A stretch of 64,000 nucleotides of DNA from Pedobacter metabolipauper (GTDB lineage: Bacteria; Bacteroidota; Bacteroidia; Sphingobacteriales; Sphingobacteriaceae): positions 992,001 to 1,056,000 of the forward strand of contig NZ_SNYC01000004.1 in the NCBI RefSeq assembly GCF_004362715.1, written 5' to 3'. The notes under the pieces are model-generated. The model searched no databases, was not told where the DNA came from, and was given only the letters and a program-made list of their open reading frames with translations. The translations under genes and the position numbers were made by a program. Below are positions 8,013 to 18,485 of the stretch, one piece after another; position 1 is the first letter of the stretch; every line of letters starts with the position of its first letter.

Positions 8013-8969
8013 TTAAAATACCCCTTGTATAATCTTTTTAGTGGGTTCAGGATTTCCCATCGTGTAAAAGTGTAGCACAGGTGCCCCCATCTCTTTCAGT
8101 TCTTTACATTGATTGATCATCCACTCAATACCAACAGATTTCACATCTTTTTCATTGCTGCATGACTGGATCGCCTCACTTAATTCAATCGGGATATCCA
8201 GGTGAAATACTTTAGGCAGGCTCATGAGCTGCTTACTGTTGGTGATCGGTTTAAGTCCGGGGATAATTGGGACATTGATGCCATTGGCGCGGCATTTATC
8301 TACAAATTCTTTATACTTTTTATTGTCAAAGAACATTTGGGTGACGATAAATTCTGCACCCAGATCTACTTTTAGCTTTAAATATTTAAAATCAGTATCA
8401 AGATTCGGAGATTCAAAATGCTTCTCCGGGTATCCGGCTACACCAATACAGAAATCGGTACGCTCTGATGTTCCCATATCATCATGGAGATACTTTCCCT
8501 TATTCATGTCTGTTACCTGGTTTAGCAGATCAGAGGCATAAGCATGGCCATCCGGAGTTGGAATGAATGCGTTGTCACTCTTCCGTGCATCCCCGCGCAG
8601 TACCAGCACATTGTCGATACCCAAAAACTGCATGTCGATCAATGCATTTTCGGTTTCATCCTTAGTAAAGCCGCCGCAAATTAAATGGGGAACAGCATCC
8701 ACTTTATATTTATTCATGATTGCTGCACAGGTAGCAACCGTACTCGGGCGCTTACGGTAAGCCACCTTTTCCAGTAAACCATTGGCATGCTGCTTATAAA
8801 TATAATCTTCACGAAGATAGGTCACATCAATAAATGGCGGGTTAAACTCCATTAATGGGTCTATCGCATCAAAGATGCCTTTAATGCTTTGCCCTTTAAT
8901 GGGAGGTAATAACTCAAATGAGAATAAGGTGTTACCCTTTGCGTTGTTGATGTGGTCTATGATCTTCAT
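8013..8969 (-). CDS. metF: 5,10-methylenetetrahydrofolate reductase
   Basis: The 318-residue FAD enzyme reduces methylene-THF to 5-methyl-THF, the methyl donor used by MetH. The TIM-barrel signatures FSFELLPP near the start, the central DNVLVLRGD and GVAGYPEKH, and the C-terminal GVF end all match MetF. It starts 25 bp after the metH stop on the same strand, so metH-metF is a two-gene operon whose expression is probably set by the SAM riboswitch upstream of metH. Confidence 0.96.
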   Translation of the reverse strand: MKIIDHINNAKGNTLFSFELLPPIKGQSIKGIFDAIDPLMEFNPPFIDVTYLREDYIYKQHANGLLEKVAYRKRPSTVATCAAIMNKYKVDAVPHLICGGFTKDETENALIDMQFLGIDNVLVLRGDARKSDNAFIPTPDGHAYASDLLNQVTDMNKGKYLHDDMGTSERTDFCIGVAGYPEKHFESPNLDTDFKYLKLKVDLGAEFIVTQMFFDNKKYKEFVDKCRANGINVPIIPGLKPITNSKQLMSLPKVFHLDIPIELSEAIQSCSNEKDVKSVGIEWMINQCKELKEMGAPVLHFYTMGNPEPTKKIIQGVF

Positions 8970-8994
8970 GTATTGCGATTGCGTATATTTTAAA

Positions 8995-11900
8995 TTAATA
9001 AGCCAGGTTAGGGCTCAGCCATCTTTCTACTTCTTCGATTGGCATTTGTTTACGGACCGAATAATCTTCGATCTGGTCTTTTGTGATCTTACCAAGGCCA
9101 AAATACCTGGATTGCGGATGGGCAAAATAAAACCCGCTAACCGCTGCAGTTGGGTGCATGGCATAGTTTTCTGTCAAATGCAAACCAATCTTTGCTTCAG
9201 CATCCAGTAATTGAAATAAGGTGCCTTTTTCCGTATGTTCCGGACAGGCAGGGTATCCTGGTGCAGGGCGAATGCCTGCATATTCTTCTTTAATGAGTTC
9301 TTCGTTACTCAGGCTTTCGCTTTTTGCATAACCCCAATATTCTTTACGTACCAACTCATGCATCCGTTCAGCGAACGCTTCCGCAAGCCTGTCTGCCAAA
9401 GCTTTGGCCATGATGCTGTTATAATCGTCGTAGTTTGCCTCAAATTCAGCAACCAGTTCGTCGCAGCCAATTCCGGTAGTTAACGCAAATCCGCCAAAGT
9501 AATCAGGTACTCCGGTTTCTTTTTGCGCAATAAAGTCTGAAAGTGCATAGTAAGGCTGTCCTGCAACTTTTTCTGCCTGCTGACGTAAGGTGTGAATAGT
9601 TACCTCTTCGCCTTCGGCTTCAAGTACGATGTCATCTCCAACAGCATTTGCCGGCCAAAATCCGATCACCGCCTTTGCGGTCAGCAGTTTTTCATCTACA
9701 ATCCTTTTGAGCAGGGCTTTAGCGTCGCTAAATAATTTCTTAGCTTCATCACCAACAACTTTGTCTTCCAGAATTCTCGGATAGCTTCCGCGTAATTCCC
9801 AGGTTTGAAAGAATGGTGTCCAGTCAATATAAGGAACGAGTTCCTCCAGCGGATAGTTTTCAAAAACCTTTGTTCCGGTAAAGGATGGCGCAGGAGCTAC
9901 CAGGTCTGTATCAATTTTAAAGTTATCGGTCCTGGCCTCCTCAAGCGTTTTGAACCGCTTATCAGAACGTTTATTTAAATGCGCTTCACGTGCTTTATCG
10001 TATTCCTCGCGAATATTCTGTATGTATTGTCCGCGGGTATCTTTGTTCATTAATGTGCTGCATACGGTAACACTTCTCGAAGCATCAAGAACGTGAATAG
10101 CAGGGCCAGAATAATTTGGTGCTACTTTAACTGCAGCATGGATCCTGGAGGTGGTTGCCCCTCCAATAATCAATGGGATGCTGAAACCTTCACGTTCCAT
10201 CTCTTTGGCAAAGTGAACCATCTCATCCAGTGAAGGGGTAATTAAACCGCTTAGTCCGATGATATCTGCATTGACCTCTTTTGCTTTTTTGATGATCTCC
10301 TGTGCAGGTACCATCACACCCATATCTATGATCTCGAAGTTATTACACGCAAGAACAACGCCTACAATATTTTTCCCAATATCATGAACGTCACCCTTAA
10401 CGGTAGCCATCAGGATTCTTCCGGCAGATGAATTTTGATCCTGGTCGGGATTATCTAATTTCTCCTGCTCAATAAAAGGCAATAAATAGGCCACAGCTTT
10501 TTTCATTACCCTCGCAGATTTTACAACCTGTGGAAGAAACATTTTTCCGGCACCAAACAGGTCTCCTACAATGTTCATCCCATCCATCAAAGGGCCTTCA
10601 ATAACCTGGATCGGACGGGCATATTTTTGCCTGGCTTCTTCCACATCGGCATCCAGGTATTCAATGATTCCTTTTACCAGTGAATGGGAAAGTCTTTCCT
10701 CAACAGGGTTTTTACGCCATTCTTCATCGCGCACAATTTCCTTGCCTTTTGATTTGATCGTTTCTGCAAATTCTACCAGCCGCTCTGTAGCATCATCCCT
10801 GCGGTTCAGCAAAACATCTTCCACACGTTCCAGCAATGCCGGAGGAATCTCCTGGTAAACTTCCAGCATACCTGCGTTTACAATGCCCATATCCATACCT
10901 GCTTTAATGGCATGGTATAGAAATGCGGAGTGCATGGCTTCACGAACGGTATTGTTTCCTCTAAAAGAAAAAGATATATTAGAAACACCACCACTTACCT
11001 TGGCATGCGGCAGGTTTTCTTTGATCCATCGTGTCGCGTTAATAAAATCTACTGCATAGTTATTGTGTTCTTCCAGCCCGGTAGCAACAGTCAGGATGTT
11101 GGGGTCAAAAATAATGTCTTCAGCGGGAAAGCCAATTTCATTTACCAATATGTCGTATGACCTTTTACAGATCTCTTTTCTTCTTTCAAAGTTATCCGCT
11201 TGTCCCTGTTCATCAAAAGCCATCACGACAACGGCAGCACCGTAAGTCATTATTTTCTGCGCACTTTCCCTAAACTTATCCTCGCCTTCTTTTAAGGAGA
11301 TGGAGTTTACGATGCCCTTGCCTTGTAGGCATTTTAATCCGGCTTCAATAACGGTCCATTTGGACGAATCGACCATGATGGGCAACTTTGAAATATCGGG
11401 TTCTGAGGCAATGAGATTCAGGAACTTGGTCATTGCGGCTTCAGAGTCAATCATCCCTTCATCCATGTTGACGTCAATTACCTGGGCACCGCCTTCTACC
11501 TGCTGACGGGCAACAGTTAGTGCCGCTTCAAAATCACCGCTTAAGATCAGCTTTGAGAATTTTGGTGATCCGGTAATGTTGGTGCGCTCACCAATGTTAA
11601 CGAAAATACTTTCCGGTGTAATCGTTACAGGCTCTAATCCGCTTAAACGGAGATTGGTATCTATTTGTGGTATTTTGCGTGGTTCTACATTTTTTGCTTT
11701 CTCGGCAATGCAGCCAATATGGTCAGGAGTAGTTCCGCAGCAGCCGCCAACAATGTTTACAAAGCCATGCTGTATAAAGTCTTCTACCAGGTGGGCAGTT
11801 TCATGCGGCATTTCATCATAAGCACCAAATTCATTGGGTAAACCGGCATTTGGATACGCAGATACATAACATCCTGCTTTAGCAGATAATTCTTCAATGT

Positions 11901-12654
11901 GCGGTCTCATGTCTTTAGCACCCAAAGCACAGTTAAATCCGATGCTCAAAGGCTCAGCATGAACCACCGAATTGAGGAAAGCCTCAACCGTTTGCCCGGA
12001 TAACGTTCTTCCGGATGCATCGGTAATGGTACCGGAGATCATGATCTCTATCTTGCGTCCAACTATTGCCTCATATTTTTTGATGGATGAGATGGCCGCT
12101 TTTGCATTTAATGTGTCAAAAATGGTTTCGATCAGTAATAAGTCGGCACCACCATCAACCAATCCGCGAACCTGCTGATAATAGGCATCTTCAAGTTCAT
12201 CAAAGGTTAAGGCCCTGTAACCGGGGTCATTCACATCCGGAGATATGGAAAGTGTTCTGTTTGTTGGGCCTACGGCACCGGCAACAAAACATTTTCTGCC
12301 CGGATTGGCAGCCATAAATTCATTAACGGCTTCTTTGGCAATTTTAGCACCTTCAAAGCTCATCTCATAATCCAGTTCTTCCATCTGGTAATCTGCCAGA
12401 GAGATGCGCTGGGTACTAAAGGTATTGGTTTCAATGATATCGGTACCGGCTTTTAAGTATTCAGTATGTATGGCCTTAATAATATCCGGACGTGTAATGT
12501 TTAACAGGTCATTATTTCCCTTTACATCACAAGGATGGTTTTTGAAACGCTCCCCCCTAAAATCCTCTTCGGTTAAAACATAACGTTGTATCATGGTGCC
12601 CATTGCACCATCTATAATCAGTATACGTTTTTCTAACTCTGCTCTAATGTCCAT
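8995..12654 (-). CDS. metH: Cobalamin-dependent methionine synthase
   Basis: This 1219-residue full-length MetH transfers the methyl group from methyl-THF to homocysteine through methylcobalamin. Domains in order: a zinc homocysteine-binding barrel (about 1-325, with Cys pair in [13 protein letters not shown]), a pterin-binding barrel (about 345-600, [13 protein letters not shown]), the cap and B12 domain (about 640-880, with the cobalt-ligating His in [11 protein letters not shown] near 754), and a C-terminal SAM-dependent reactivation domain (about 895-1219). The ATG at 12654 ([13 protein letters not shown]) is preferred over one 27 bp upstream because it matches the conserved start. All domains sit in one chain. 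A SAM riboswitch precedes the gene. Confidence 0.96.
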   Translation of the reverse strand: MDIRAELEKRILIIDGAMGTMIQRYVLTEEDFRGERFKNHPCDVKGNNDLLNITRPDIIKAIHTEYLKAGTDIIETNTFSTQRISLADYQMEELDYEMSFEGAKIAKEAVNEFMAANPGRKCFVAGAVGPTNRTLSISPDVNDPGYRALTFDELEDAYYQQVRGLVDGGADLLLIETIFDTLNAKAAISSIKKYEAIVGRKIEIMISGTITDASGRTLSGQTVEAFLNSVVHAEPLSIGFNCALGAKDMRPHIEELSAKAGCYVSAYPNAGLPNEFGAYDEMPHETAHLVEDFIQHGFVNIVGGCCGTTPDHIGCIAEKAKNVEPRKIPQIDTNLRLSGLEPVTITPESIFVNIGERTNITGSPKFSKLILSGDFEAALTVARQQVEGGAQVIDVNMDEGMIDSEAAMTKFLNLIASEPDISKLPIMVDSSKWTVIEAGLKCLQGKGIVNSISLKEGEDKFRESAQKIMTYGAAVVVMAFDEQGQADNFERRKEICKRSYDILVNEIGFPAEDIIFDPNILTVATGLEEHNNYAVDFINATRWIKENLPHAKVSGGVSNISFSFRGNNTVREAMHSAFLYHAIKAGMDMGIVNAGMLEVYQEIPPALLERVEDVLLNRRDDATERLVEFAETIKSKGKEIVRDEEWRKNPVEERLSHSLVKGIIEYLDADVEEARQKYARPIQVIEGPLMDGMNIVGDLFGAGKMFLPQVVKSARVMKKAVAYLLPFIEQEKLDNPDQDQNSSAGRILMATVKGDVHDIGKNIVGVVLACNNFEIIDMGVMVPAQEIIKKAKEVNADIIGLSGLITPSLDEMVHFAKEMEREGFSIPLIIGGATTSRIHAAVKVAPNYSGPAIHVLDASRSVTVCSTLMNKDTRGQYIQNIREEYDKAREAHLNKRSDKRFKTLEEARTDNFKIDTDLVAPAPSFTGTKVFENYPLEELVPYIDWTPFFQTWELRGSYPRILEDKVVGDEAKKLFSDAKALLKRIVDEKLLTAKAVIGFWPANAVGDDIVLEAEGEEVTIHTLRQQAEKVAGQPYYALSDFIAQKETGVPDYFGGFALTTGIGCDELVAEFEANYDDYNSIMAKALADRLAEAFAERMHELVRKEYWGYAKSESLSNEELIKEEYAGIRPAPGYPACPEHTEKGTLFQLLDAEAKIGLHLTENYAMHPTAAVSGFYFAHPQSRYFGLGKITKDQIEDYSVRKQMPIEEVERWLSPNLAY

Positions 12655-12788
12655 TCGTAAGTATAAAGTATGGGCAGGCATTGAATGGCAAGGCAGTAAA
12701 GCCGGGCTGTAATCAGTACCTGCAAAAAGGCTTATGGAAAGTTCGTCAGTTAAGGGCGACTTTAACTTATCTTTCAGGAGCTATTTAA

Positions 12789-12872
12789 TATAGTTCCCGT
12801 AGAATGTAGCACCTTGTAAGCACAGGTTGCCAAGACTTCGCTGGTTCTAATCCCTCCGTCTTTCTCTATAAG
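12789..12872 (-). promoter_or_regulatory. SAM-I-type riboswitch (S-box) upstream of metH
   Basis: Read on the minus strand, this stretch carries the hallmark S-box core: a GACGGAGGGA segment, a P2 helix closed by AGAC/GTCT, the conserved TTGGCAACC, a P3 hairpin (ACCTGT...ACAAGGT) and then AGGTGCTACATTC. A short P1 pairs 12866-12870 with 12789-12793. It lies about 135 bp ahead of the metH ATG. SAM binding would lower expression of metH-metF. There is no strong T-run terminator between aptamer and gene, so control at translation or through a weaker structure (6-bp AGTTAA/TTAACT hairpin near 12740-12765) is possible. The remaining sequence to 13091 holds the divergent TonB-receptor promoter and shows no other gene. 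Confidence 0.85.
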
Positions 12873-13091
12873 CAGTGCAAAAATGCAACAAAGAAAAATC
12901 ATTTCCAAAAAAACAGAACTTAATGCCAATAAAATTGCAGAGAAGCGGTAAATGATAGCGGTGATCGGAATTTAATTCTGAATGCCTGATCTGTAAAGTA
13001 GCAGAAAATATCAGTTTTAACAGGTATTAGTGCCTGTTCGTCGCAATTAACATTTCTTAACATCATAAATAATAAGCTTCGCTTTATAATT

Positions 13092-15920
13092 ATGAAGAGA
13101 AATTTACTGTTATTAAGTATGGTTAGCCTCATTAGCATGAATGCATGGGCGCAACGGCCGCTAAAAACGCGGGCCACTCTGGATGGTTTTTATACCCTTT
13201 CTATGAGTAAGATGCTCGACACGATCATTTTTCAAACCAAGCTCAGGATCATATATGATCCTGAAATGATTAAAGAATATTCTGTTGTTGAGCATTATTT
13301 TAATGAAAATGTAGCGGATGCCCTTGCCAGAATGTGTAAGGACAATAAGCTGTACTATTGGGTAGATCCTGATCAGCGTATTTATATCATCCGTAAAACG
13401 GAAGATGTGAGCCGGTTAAAAAAGATGGTCAGTGAAGTTAGGGAATTGAATACTACGCCGGGCAAAGTTCCGGATGTCCGTCCCAAATCGGTTCCGGATC
13501 CTAAAGCCGCAAGCGTAGCCCTAACGAATCCTGGCCCTGTTAAAACGGCTTTCTTTACCATAACCGGCCGGGTTATAGATCATGTAAGCGGAGAGTCGCT
13601 TCCAGCAGCAATAGTCCGGGTCAGAAATACCAACCTGGTTACCTCTACCAATACAGATGGATATTTTACCCTGATGAAGGTACCTTCTGATACTTGTGTA
13701 CTGACCATTCATTACATTGGGTATCAGCCAGACGTTTATTCTTTAAATGCAGATAATATCAAAAAAGAAATTCTAGTGAGCATGTTCTCATCCGTAAAAT
13801 CATTGGATGAGGTGGTTATTGCAGATCGCAAAAAGGAAAGTTTAATGAGTACAGACAAACGTAGGGTTAGTGTACTGCAGATCTCGCCTTCTAAACTGGA
13901 AGAATTGCCCAACATCGGAGAGAAAGATATCTTAAGGGCTTTCCAGCTGATGCCCGGAATAAGTGCCAGTAATGAATCTTCTTCAGGAGCTTATGTAAGA
14001 GGAGGAACACCGGATCAGAACCTGGTCTTGTTTGATGGTTTTACGGTTTACCAGGTAGATCACCTATACGGTTTCTTTAGTGCCTTTAACAGTAACGCCG
14101 TAAAAGATGTTACGTTGTATAAGGGAGGTTTCTCTGCTAAGTATGGAGGCCGCTTATCCAGCGTTACCGACATTGTTGGTAAGGAGGGAAATAATAAGGA
14201 AACAAGTATAACGAGCGATTTGAGCTTACTAAGTGCGAATGTTTTTCTGGAAAAACCGATCAGCAGCAAGTCCACCGTGCTCCTTGCCTACCGGCATTCT
14301 TACCAGGGGCCGTTGTACAATAAGATCTTTAACCAATTTAATACGAGTACGTCTGTTGCTTCCGGAGGCGGCGGACGTCCTGGCGGTGGTGGTCCACCAG
14401 GAGGGGGAGGTGGTGGTTTTGGCGGTGCTTCTTCAGTAAGCACCCCATCTTCCTCTTTTTATGATTTCAACGCTAAATATACTTACGCACCGGATGACCG
14501 GAACAGGTTTTCCTGGAGTTTGTACCAGGGTAATGACAACCTGGATAATAGCAGGGAAATAACGCTGCCGTCATTTGTGTCCAATTCCGGTACAATTAAA
14601 ATGACTGATAAAACAACCTATGGCAATCTTGGATCCAGCTTAAAATGGTCGAGACGCTGGAGCCAGAAATTATATGCAAATACGCTGCTTAGTTATTCTA
14701 CCTACCATAGCGACAGGGATAACACCAATACGCTGACCATTGAGGACAATGCCGGAGGTGATGATCAGGAGGTAGCAACCGGAACACTGGAGAAAAATAG
14801 CCTGAAAGATTTTAGTTTAAAGTCCGATTGGGAGTGGCAAACAGCCAGTAAATTTAAATTCTTGTTTGGCGGCTTTGCATCCAGTCAGGATGTTTCCTAT
14901 GAAAATAGCCTGAATGATACCAGTACACTGATTAGCCAGCACGTTAAGGCGCTAACTGCCGGTGGATATGCAGAACTGGAAATGGACCCCACCAGGAATT
15001 TGCAGATTAAGCCCAGTTTGCGGAGTACCTTTTATGACCAAACTGGCAAAGTCTACCTGGAGCCCAGGATGACTGCAACTTATACTTTGACAGACCGGTT
15101 AACCCTTAAGGGATCAACCGGAAAATTCTATCAGTTCACCAATCGTGTAATTAAGGAAGATATCTTGTCTGGCAGCCGGGATTTCTGGGTACTGTCCAAC
15201 GGCAGCACTATTCCGGTAAGTTCAGCCAATCATTATATTGCCGGTTTCAGTTACGAAACAGATCAATTCTTATTTGATGTGGAAGGCTATTATAAAACGC
15301 TGGATAACCTTTCAGAATATTCACAACGGCAAAGTGGCAGGGGTATGATGGGAAGCGGTGGTACACTGGAAGAATATTTTTACAGCGGCACAGGATATAC
15401 CAAAGGACTCGAATTTTTAGTTCAAAAAACTCATGGCAAATATACCGGGTGGATCAGCTACACCCTTGGAAAAGCAGTGAATAACTTTGAAGTTTATGAT
15501 GGAGAGTTTCCGGCAAGTCAGGATACCCGTCATGAGTTTAAATCCATTAACCTGTACCATTATGGCAAATGGACATTTGCGGCCACATGGATCTATGCAT
15601 CTGGCAAGCCATATACCGCCCCAATTACCAGTTACTCTATTGATGGTCTTAGTGGAACCCGGCGTACGTTTTTAACCATAAGCGGAAAGAATCAGGAACG
15701 AATGCCTTCCTATAACCGCCTTGATGTATCTGCCACGTATGACCTGATTAAGATTGACAGGCGTAAAGTAGGAAGCCTGGGTTTCTCATTATTCAATGTA
15801 TACAACCGGTCTAATACCTGGTACAGGCAATATTCAATCGTAAATAACCAGGTGGTTACTTCAGATGTCAATTACCTGGGTTTAACCCCAAACATTACAC
15901 TTACTCTAAAATGGAAATAA
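13092..15920 (+). CDS. TonB-dependent outer-membrane receptor with STN and carboxypeptidase-regulatory-like domains
   Basis: This 942-residue outer-membrane receptor has a signal peptide ending in MNAWAQ, a secretin/TonB short N-terminal (STN) domain at about 30-105, a linker, a carboxypeptidase-D-regulatory-like beta domain at about 155-235 (GRVIDHVSGESLPAAIVRV), a plug at about 265-370 and a 22-strand-type barrel to the C-terminus. A glycine/proline-rich loop sits at about 424-445 in the early barrel. The STN domain suggests either signalling to an anti-sigma factor or an interaction in the periplasm, but no sigma/anti-sigma pair is adjacent. The next genes are a DUF4249 lipoprotein and a two-component pair. 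The substrate is unknown; no SusD partner is present, which argues against a classical polysaccharide-utilisation pair. Confidence 0.9.
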   Translation: MKRNLLLLSMVSLISMNAWAQRPLKTRATLDGFYTLSMSKMLDTIIFQTKLRIIYDPEMIKEYSVVEHYFNENVADALARMCKDNKLYYWVDPDQRIYIIRKTEDVSRLKKMVSEVRELNTTPGKVPDVRPKSVPDPKAASVALTNPGPVKTAFFTITGRVIDHVSGESLPAAIVRVRNTNLVTSTNTDGYFTLMKVPSDTCVLTIHYIGYQPDVYSLNADNIKKEILVSMFSSVKSLDEVVIADRKKESLMSTDKRRVSVLQISPSKLEELPNIGEKDILRAFQLMPGISASNESSSGAYVRGGTPDQNLVLFDGFTVYQVDHLYGFFSAFNSNAVKDVTLYKGGFSAKYGGRLSSVTDIVGKEGNNKETSITSDLSLLSANVFLEKPISSKSTVLLAYRHSYQGPLYNKIFNQFNTSTSVASGGGGRPGGGGPPGGGGGGFGGASSVSTPSSSFYDFNAKYTYAPDDRNRFSWSLYQGNDNLDNSREITLPSFVSNSGTIKMTDKTTYGNLGSSLKWSRRWSQKLYANTLLSYSTYHSDRDNTNTLTIEDNAGGDDQEVATGTLEKNSLKDFSLKSDWEWQTASKFKFLFGGFASSQDVSYENSLNDTSTLISQHVKALTAGGYAELEMDPTRNLQIKPSLRSTFYDQTGKVYLEPRMTATYTLTDRLTLKGSTGKFYQFTNRVIKEDILSGSRDFWVLSNGSTIPVSSANHYIAGFSYETDQFLFDVEGYYKTLDNLSEYSQRQSGRGMMGSGGTLEEYFYSGTGYTKGLEFLVQKTHGKYTGWISYTLGKAVNNFEVYDGEFPASQDTRHEFKSINLYHYGKWTFAATWIYASGKPYTAPITSYSIDGLSGTRRTFLTISGKNQERMPSYNRLDVSATYDLIKIDRRKVGSLGFSLFNVYNRSNTWYRQYSIVNNQVVTSDVNYLGLTPNITLTLKWK

Positions 15921-15937
15921 ATAAAGAAAATACACAC

Positions 15938-16726
15938 ATGCGCTATTTCTACCTGCTATTTGCCATCCTTTCCATCTGCTGCCTGTTTGCCTGTGAAAAA
16001 GGAAACGACTCTGCTGAAGCTTACGAGCGTCCGGTGGTAGAGGCTTATCTGATCCCGGGAAAGGCGGTTTTGGTAAAGGTCTATTATCAAAAGTACCTTG
16101 AGGATACGATCTCCTATGGCTTTCCCATCACCGGATTAAAGCTGAAGATCTCTGATGGATCAAAATCAGTGGAATTAACAGAAAGTAAGGCCGGAAATTA
16201 CGTTTTTGAAGACACGGCTTTTGTAGCAGATAAAAAGAGTTATGCGTTAAGCTTTGAATACAATAATAAAACGATAAGCGCACAAACAACGGTTCCGGAT
16301 AAGCCGGATGGATTTTCATCTTCTGCTGTTGAACAGTACCTTCCCGATTTCAGAATAGATTCTCCTGAAACTTTTGTACCGGTTACTTTTAACTGGAACA
16401 ACCCCTCGTCGGCTTATTTTGTAATGGTTTTTAAAAACATCGATAAATACCCACAACAGATTTCAGGACGGTTTAGCATCTTGTATCGTGACACCGAGGT
16501 TATGCTCGGACAGGTTAATACTTACGAAACACAACGGATGCAATTTAATTTTCTGGGAAATTATAGGGTGCTGCTTTTTCATGTCAACAAAGAATATCGG
16601 GATGCCTTAAATAATAACGGGGGCAGTTCATTGAATTTAACCACCCCAGCTACCAACATCGTAAATGGATTGGGTATCTTTACGGCAATGCAGGCAGATA
16701 CGGTATCTTTACACGTTTATGAGTAG
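15938..16726 (+). CDS. DUF4249 family lipoprotein
   Basis: The 262-residue protein starts best at ATG 15938, because MRYFYLLFAILSICCLFAC is then a lipoprotein signal peptide with lipobox LFAC. A start 27 bp upstream would overlap the receptor gene by 10 bp and add a charged extension. The body fits the DUF4249 family, which in Bacteroidota almost always follows a TonB-dependent receptor and is thought to act with it at the outer membrane. It begins with an Ig-like strand pattern (VVEAYLIPGKAVLVKVYYQK). The molecular role of the family is not known. Confidence 0.8.
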   Translation: MRYFYLLFAILSICCLFACEKGNDSAEAYERPVVEAYLIPGKAVLVKVYYQKYLEDTISYGFPITGLKLKISDGSKSVELTESKAGNYVFEDTAFVADKKSYALSFEYNNKTISAQTTVPDKPDGFSSSAVEQYLPDFRIDSPETFVPVTFNWNNPSSAYFVMVFKNIDKYPQQISGRFSILYRDTEVMLGQVNTYETQRMQFNFLGNYRVLLFHVNKEYRDALNNNGGSSLNLTTPATNIVNGLGIFTAMQADTVSLHVYE

Positions 16727-16737
16727 ATAAAATAGGC

Positions 16738-17775
16738 ATGAAAAAATCAAGATACAAGAGTTTATTAAGTGTTTTAGCCCCATTATTGATTTGGCTGATG
16801 GTACTTAGTTTGCCCTTTCTTTCAAGGATAGGAGATACACGGCCAGAATTCAGGAATGAATGGCTTAGGACTATGTTCTTATCCAATATTTTATTGATTG
16901 TTATTTTTTACCTGCACAGCTTTCTGATCTATCCATTAAGGACCAGAAAGAATGGGATGATTATTTATGGTCTGGTGCTTTTCGTTACCCTGATCGTCTT
17001 TTTAACCGGCAATCACTTTTTACATCCGGAAATGCCGCGTTTTCCAAACCGGGGTGACATGCCGCCCCCAAGTCCGTTAATGGGATTTCTGCCTTTCGCA
17101 TTTGTAATCGTAGCCAGCTTCTGTTATCGGATCTATATGGATAAGGTTGGCCGTGAAGAACAGATCAAAGAACTCGAGAACCTGCAATTAAAGACGGAAC
17201 TGGAATTCTTATCTTCACAGATCAGTCCGCATTTTATGTTCAATGTGCTGAATACTTTGGTGTTTCTGGCCAGGAAAAAATCAGAGCTAATTGAGCCATC
17301 CTTAATCAGTTTATCCCAATTGATGCGGTATATGTTATATGAAAGCAATGGTAGCCAGATTACCCTTGCAGATGAGATTGAGTATCTTAAAAGTTATATC
17401 AATTTACAACTGCTGCGGTTTGGGGATGATGTCAGGCTAAATTTATACTTGTCAGGCCCCTTTGAAAGTTATAGAATAGAACCCATGCTATTGATCCCAT
17501 TTGTAGAGAATGCTTTTAAACATGGTATTGGTACGCTTGAAGCGCCTATTATTGATATCTCCTTAGCGATAGATCCGGAAAAGCGTATATTGAAAATGGA
17601 AGTGATCAATGGGATGACGCCGGCAGGTATCTATGCAGCTCCTTCTTCTAAAGAATCAGGTATTGGCCTGGCAAATGTAAAAAGAAGGCTGGAGTTACTC
17701 TATCCGGGACGCCATTCCTTTACGGTCCAACAAATTGACAGCACATTTATTGCCGGACTTCAAATTAACTTATGA
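16738..17775 (+). CDS. LytS/YehU-type sensor histidine kinase
   Basis: This 345-residue membrane kinase has four predicted N-terminal transmembrane segments (about 10-30, 45-62, 73-92, 115-132), a short coiled coil (about 137-160), and the His_kinase domain with the phospho-acceptor His in QISPHFMFNVLNTL. The ATP-binding part has an N-box (PFVENAFKHG) and a G-box (GIGLANVKRRL). There is no separate periplasmic sensor, so the signal is probably sensed in or at the membrane. Its stop overlaps the start of the LytTR regulator, forming a cognate pair. It follows the TonB receptor and DUF4249 genes closely, suggesting it regulates or responds to that system. Confidence 0.93.
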   Translation: MKKSRYKSLLSVLAPLLIWLMVLSLPFLSRIGDTRPEFRNEWLRTMFLSNILLIVIFYLHSFLIYPLRTRKNGMIIYGLVLFVTLIVFLTGNHFLHPEMPRFPNRGDMPPPSPLMGFLPFAFVIVASFCYRIYMDKVGREEQIKELENLQLKTELEFLSSQISPHFMFNVLNTLVFLARKKSELIEPSLISLSQLMRYMLYESNGSQITLADEIEYLKSYINLQLLRFGDDVRLNLYLSGPFESYRIEPMLLIPFVENAFKHGIGTLEAPIIDISLAIDPEKRILKMEVINGMTPAGIYAAPSSKESGIGLANVKRRLELLYPGRHSFTVQQIDSTFIAGLQINL

Positions 17776-18485
17776 AGATGAATTGTATACTGATTGATGA
17801 TGAAAACCCTGCACTTCAATTGCTGGAAGATAATGTAAAACAGGTCCCTTATCTAAATATTGTGGCTTCATGCCGAAATCCGATGCACGCTCTGGATATC
17901 ATCAAAGACCAGCAGATTGATCTGATTTTTCTCGACATAAATATGCCCGGGATCAATGGTCTCGATTTGCTGCGCTCATTAAAACACCCGCCAATGGTAA
18001 TCCTGGTTACTGCGTATGAAGAACATGCGCTGGACGGGTTTAACCTTGATGTGGTAGATTATCTGATCAAGCCGGTTCCATTTGCCCGGTTTTTAAAAGC
18101 AGTACAAAAGGCCAGGGAACTATATGAGATCAGGCAGCCCAAAGCAAAGGTTATCCCATCTGAAAATGATCATGTATTTGTCAATGCAAACTATTCATTG
18201 GTTAAGGTAAGTATACAGGATATTACCTTTATAGAGGGTTTAAAGGACTATGTGAAGATTCATATCGAAAATGGAAAACCAATCATTACGCGAATGGGGT
18301 TAAAGGCAATGGAAGAGAAGCTTGATCCCCGTCGGTTCATGCGCGTTCATAAATCATATATTGTATCACTTCATAAGATCAATTCCATACAGAAGACCCA
18401 ACTGGTTATTGATGGAGCAGAAATACCTATTGGTGAAGGATACAGAACTGCATTACAGACTTATATCAGCCATAAAAACTTATAA
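17772..18485 (+). CDS. LytTR-family response regulator
   Basis: The 237-residue regulator has a receiver domain (about 1-120) with acidic pocket IDDENP and phospho-acceptor Asp in LIFLDINMPGINGLD. The switch residues appear as VTAYEEHA and the Lys in LIKPV. The C-terminal LytTR DNA-binding domain (about 135-235) carries FIEGLKDYVKIH and FMRVHKSYIV. It overlaps the upstream kinase by 4 bp and would be its partner. Its target promoters cannot be read from the window, though the TonB-receptor operon itself is the obvious candidate. Confidence 0.95.
   Translation: MKMNCILIDDENPALQLLEDNVKQVPYLNIVASCRNPMHALDIIKDQQIDLIFLDINMPGINGLDLLRSLKHPPMVILVTAYEEHALDGFNLDVVDYLIKPVPFARFLKAVQKARELYEIRQPKAKVIPSENDHVFVNANYSLVKVSIQDITFIEGLKDYVKIHIENGKPIITRMGLKAMEEKLDPRRFMRVHKSYIVSLHKINSIQKTQLVIDGAEIPIGEGYRTALQTYISHKNL

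Noticed and set aside
12655..12681. Longer metH start 27 bp upstream
   Set aside because: The extra residues do not match the family, and the second ATG gives the conserved N-terminus.
14360..14430. Possible frameshift or sequencing error in the glycine-rich stretch
   Set aside because: The frame stays open on both sides and the receptor domains continue in order, so it reads as a real loop.
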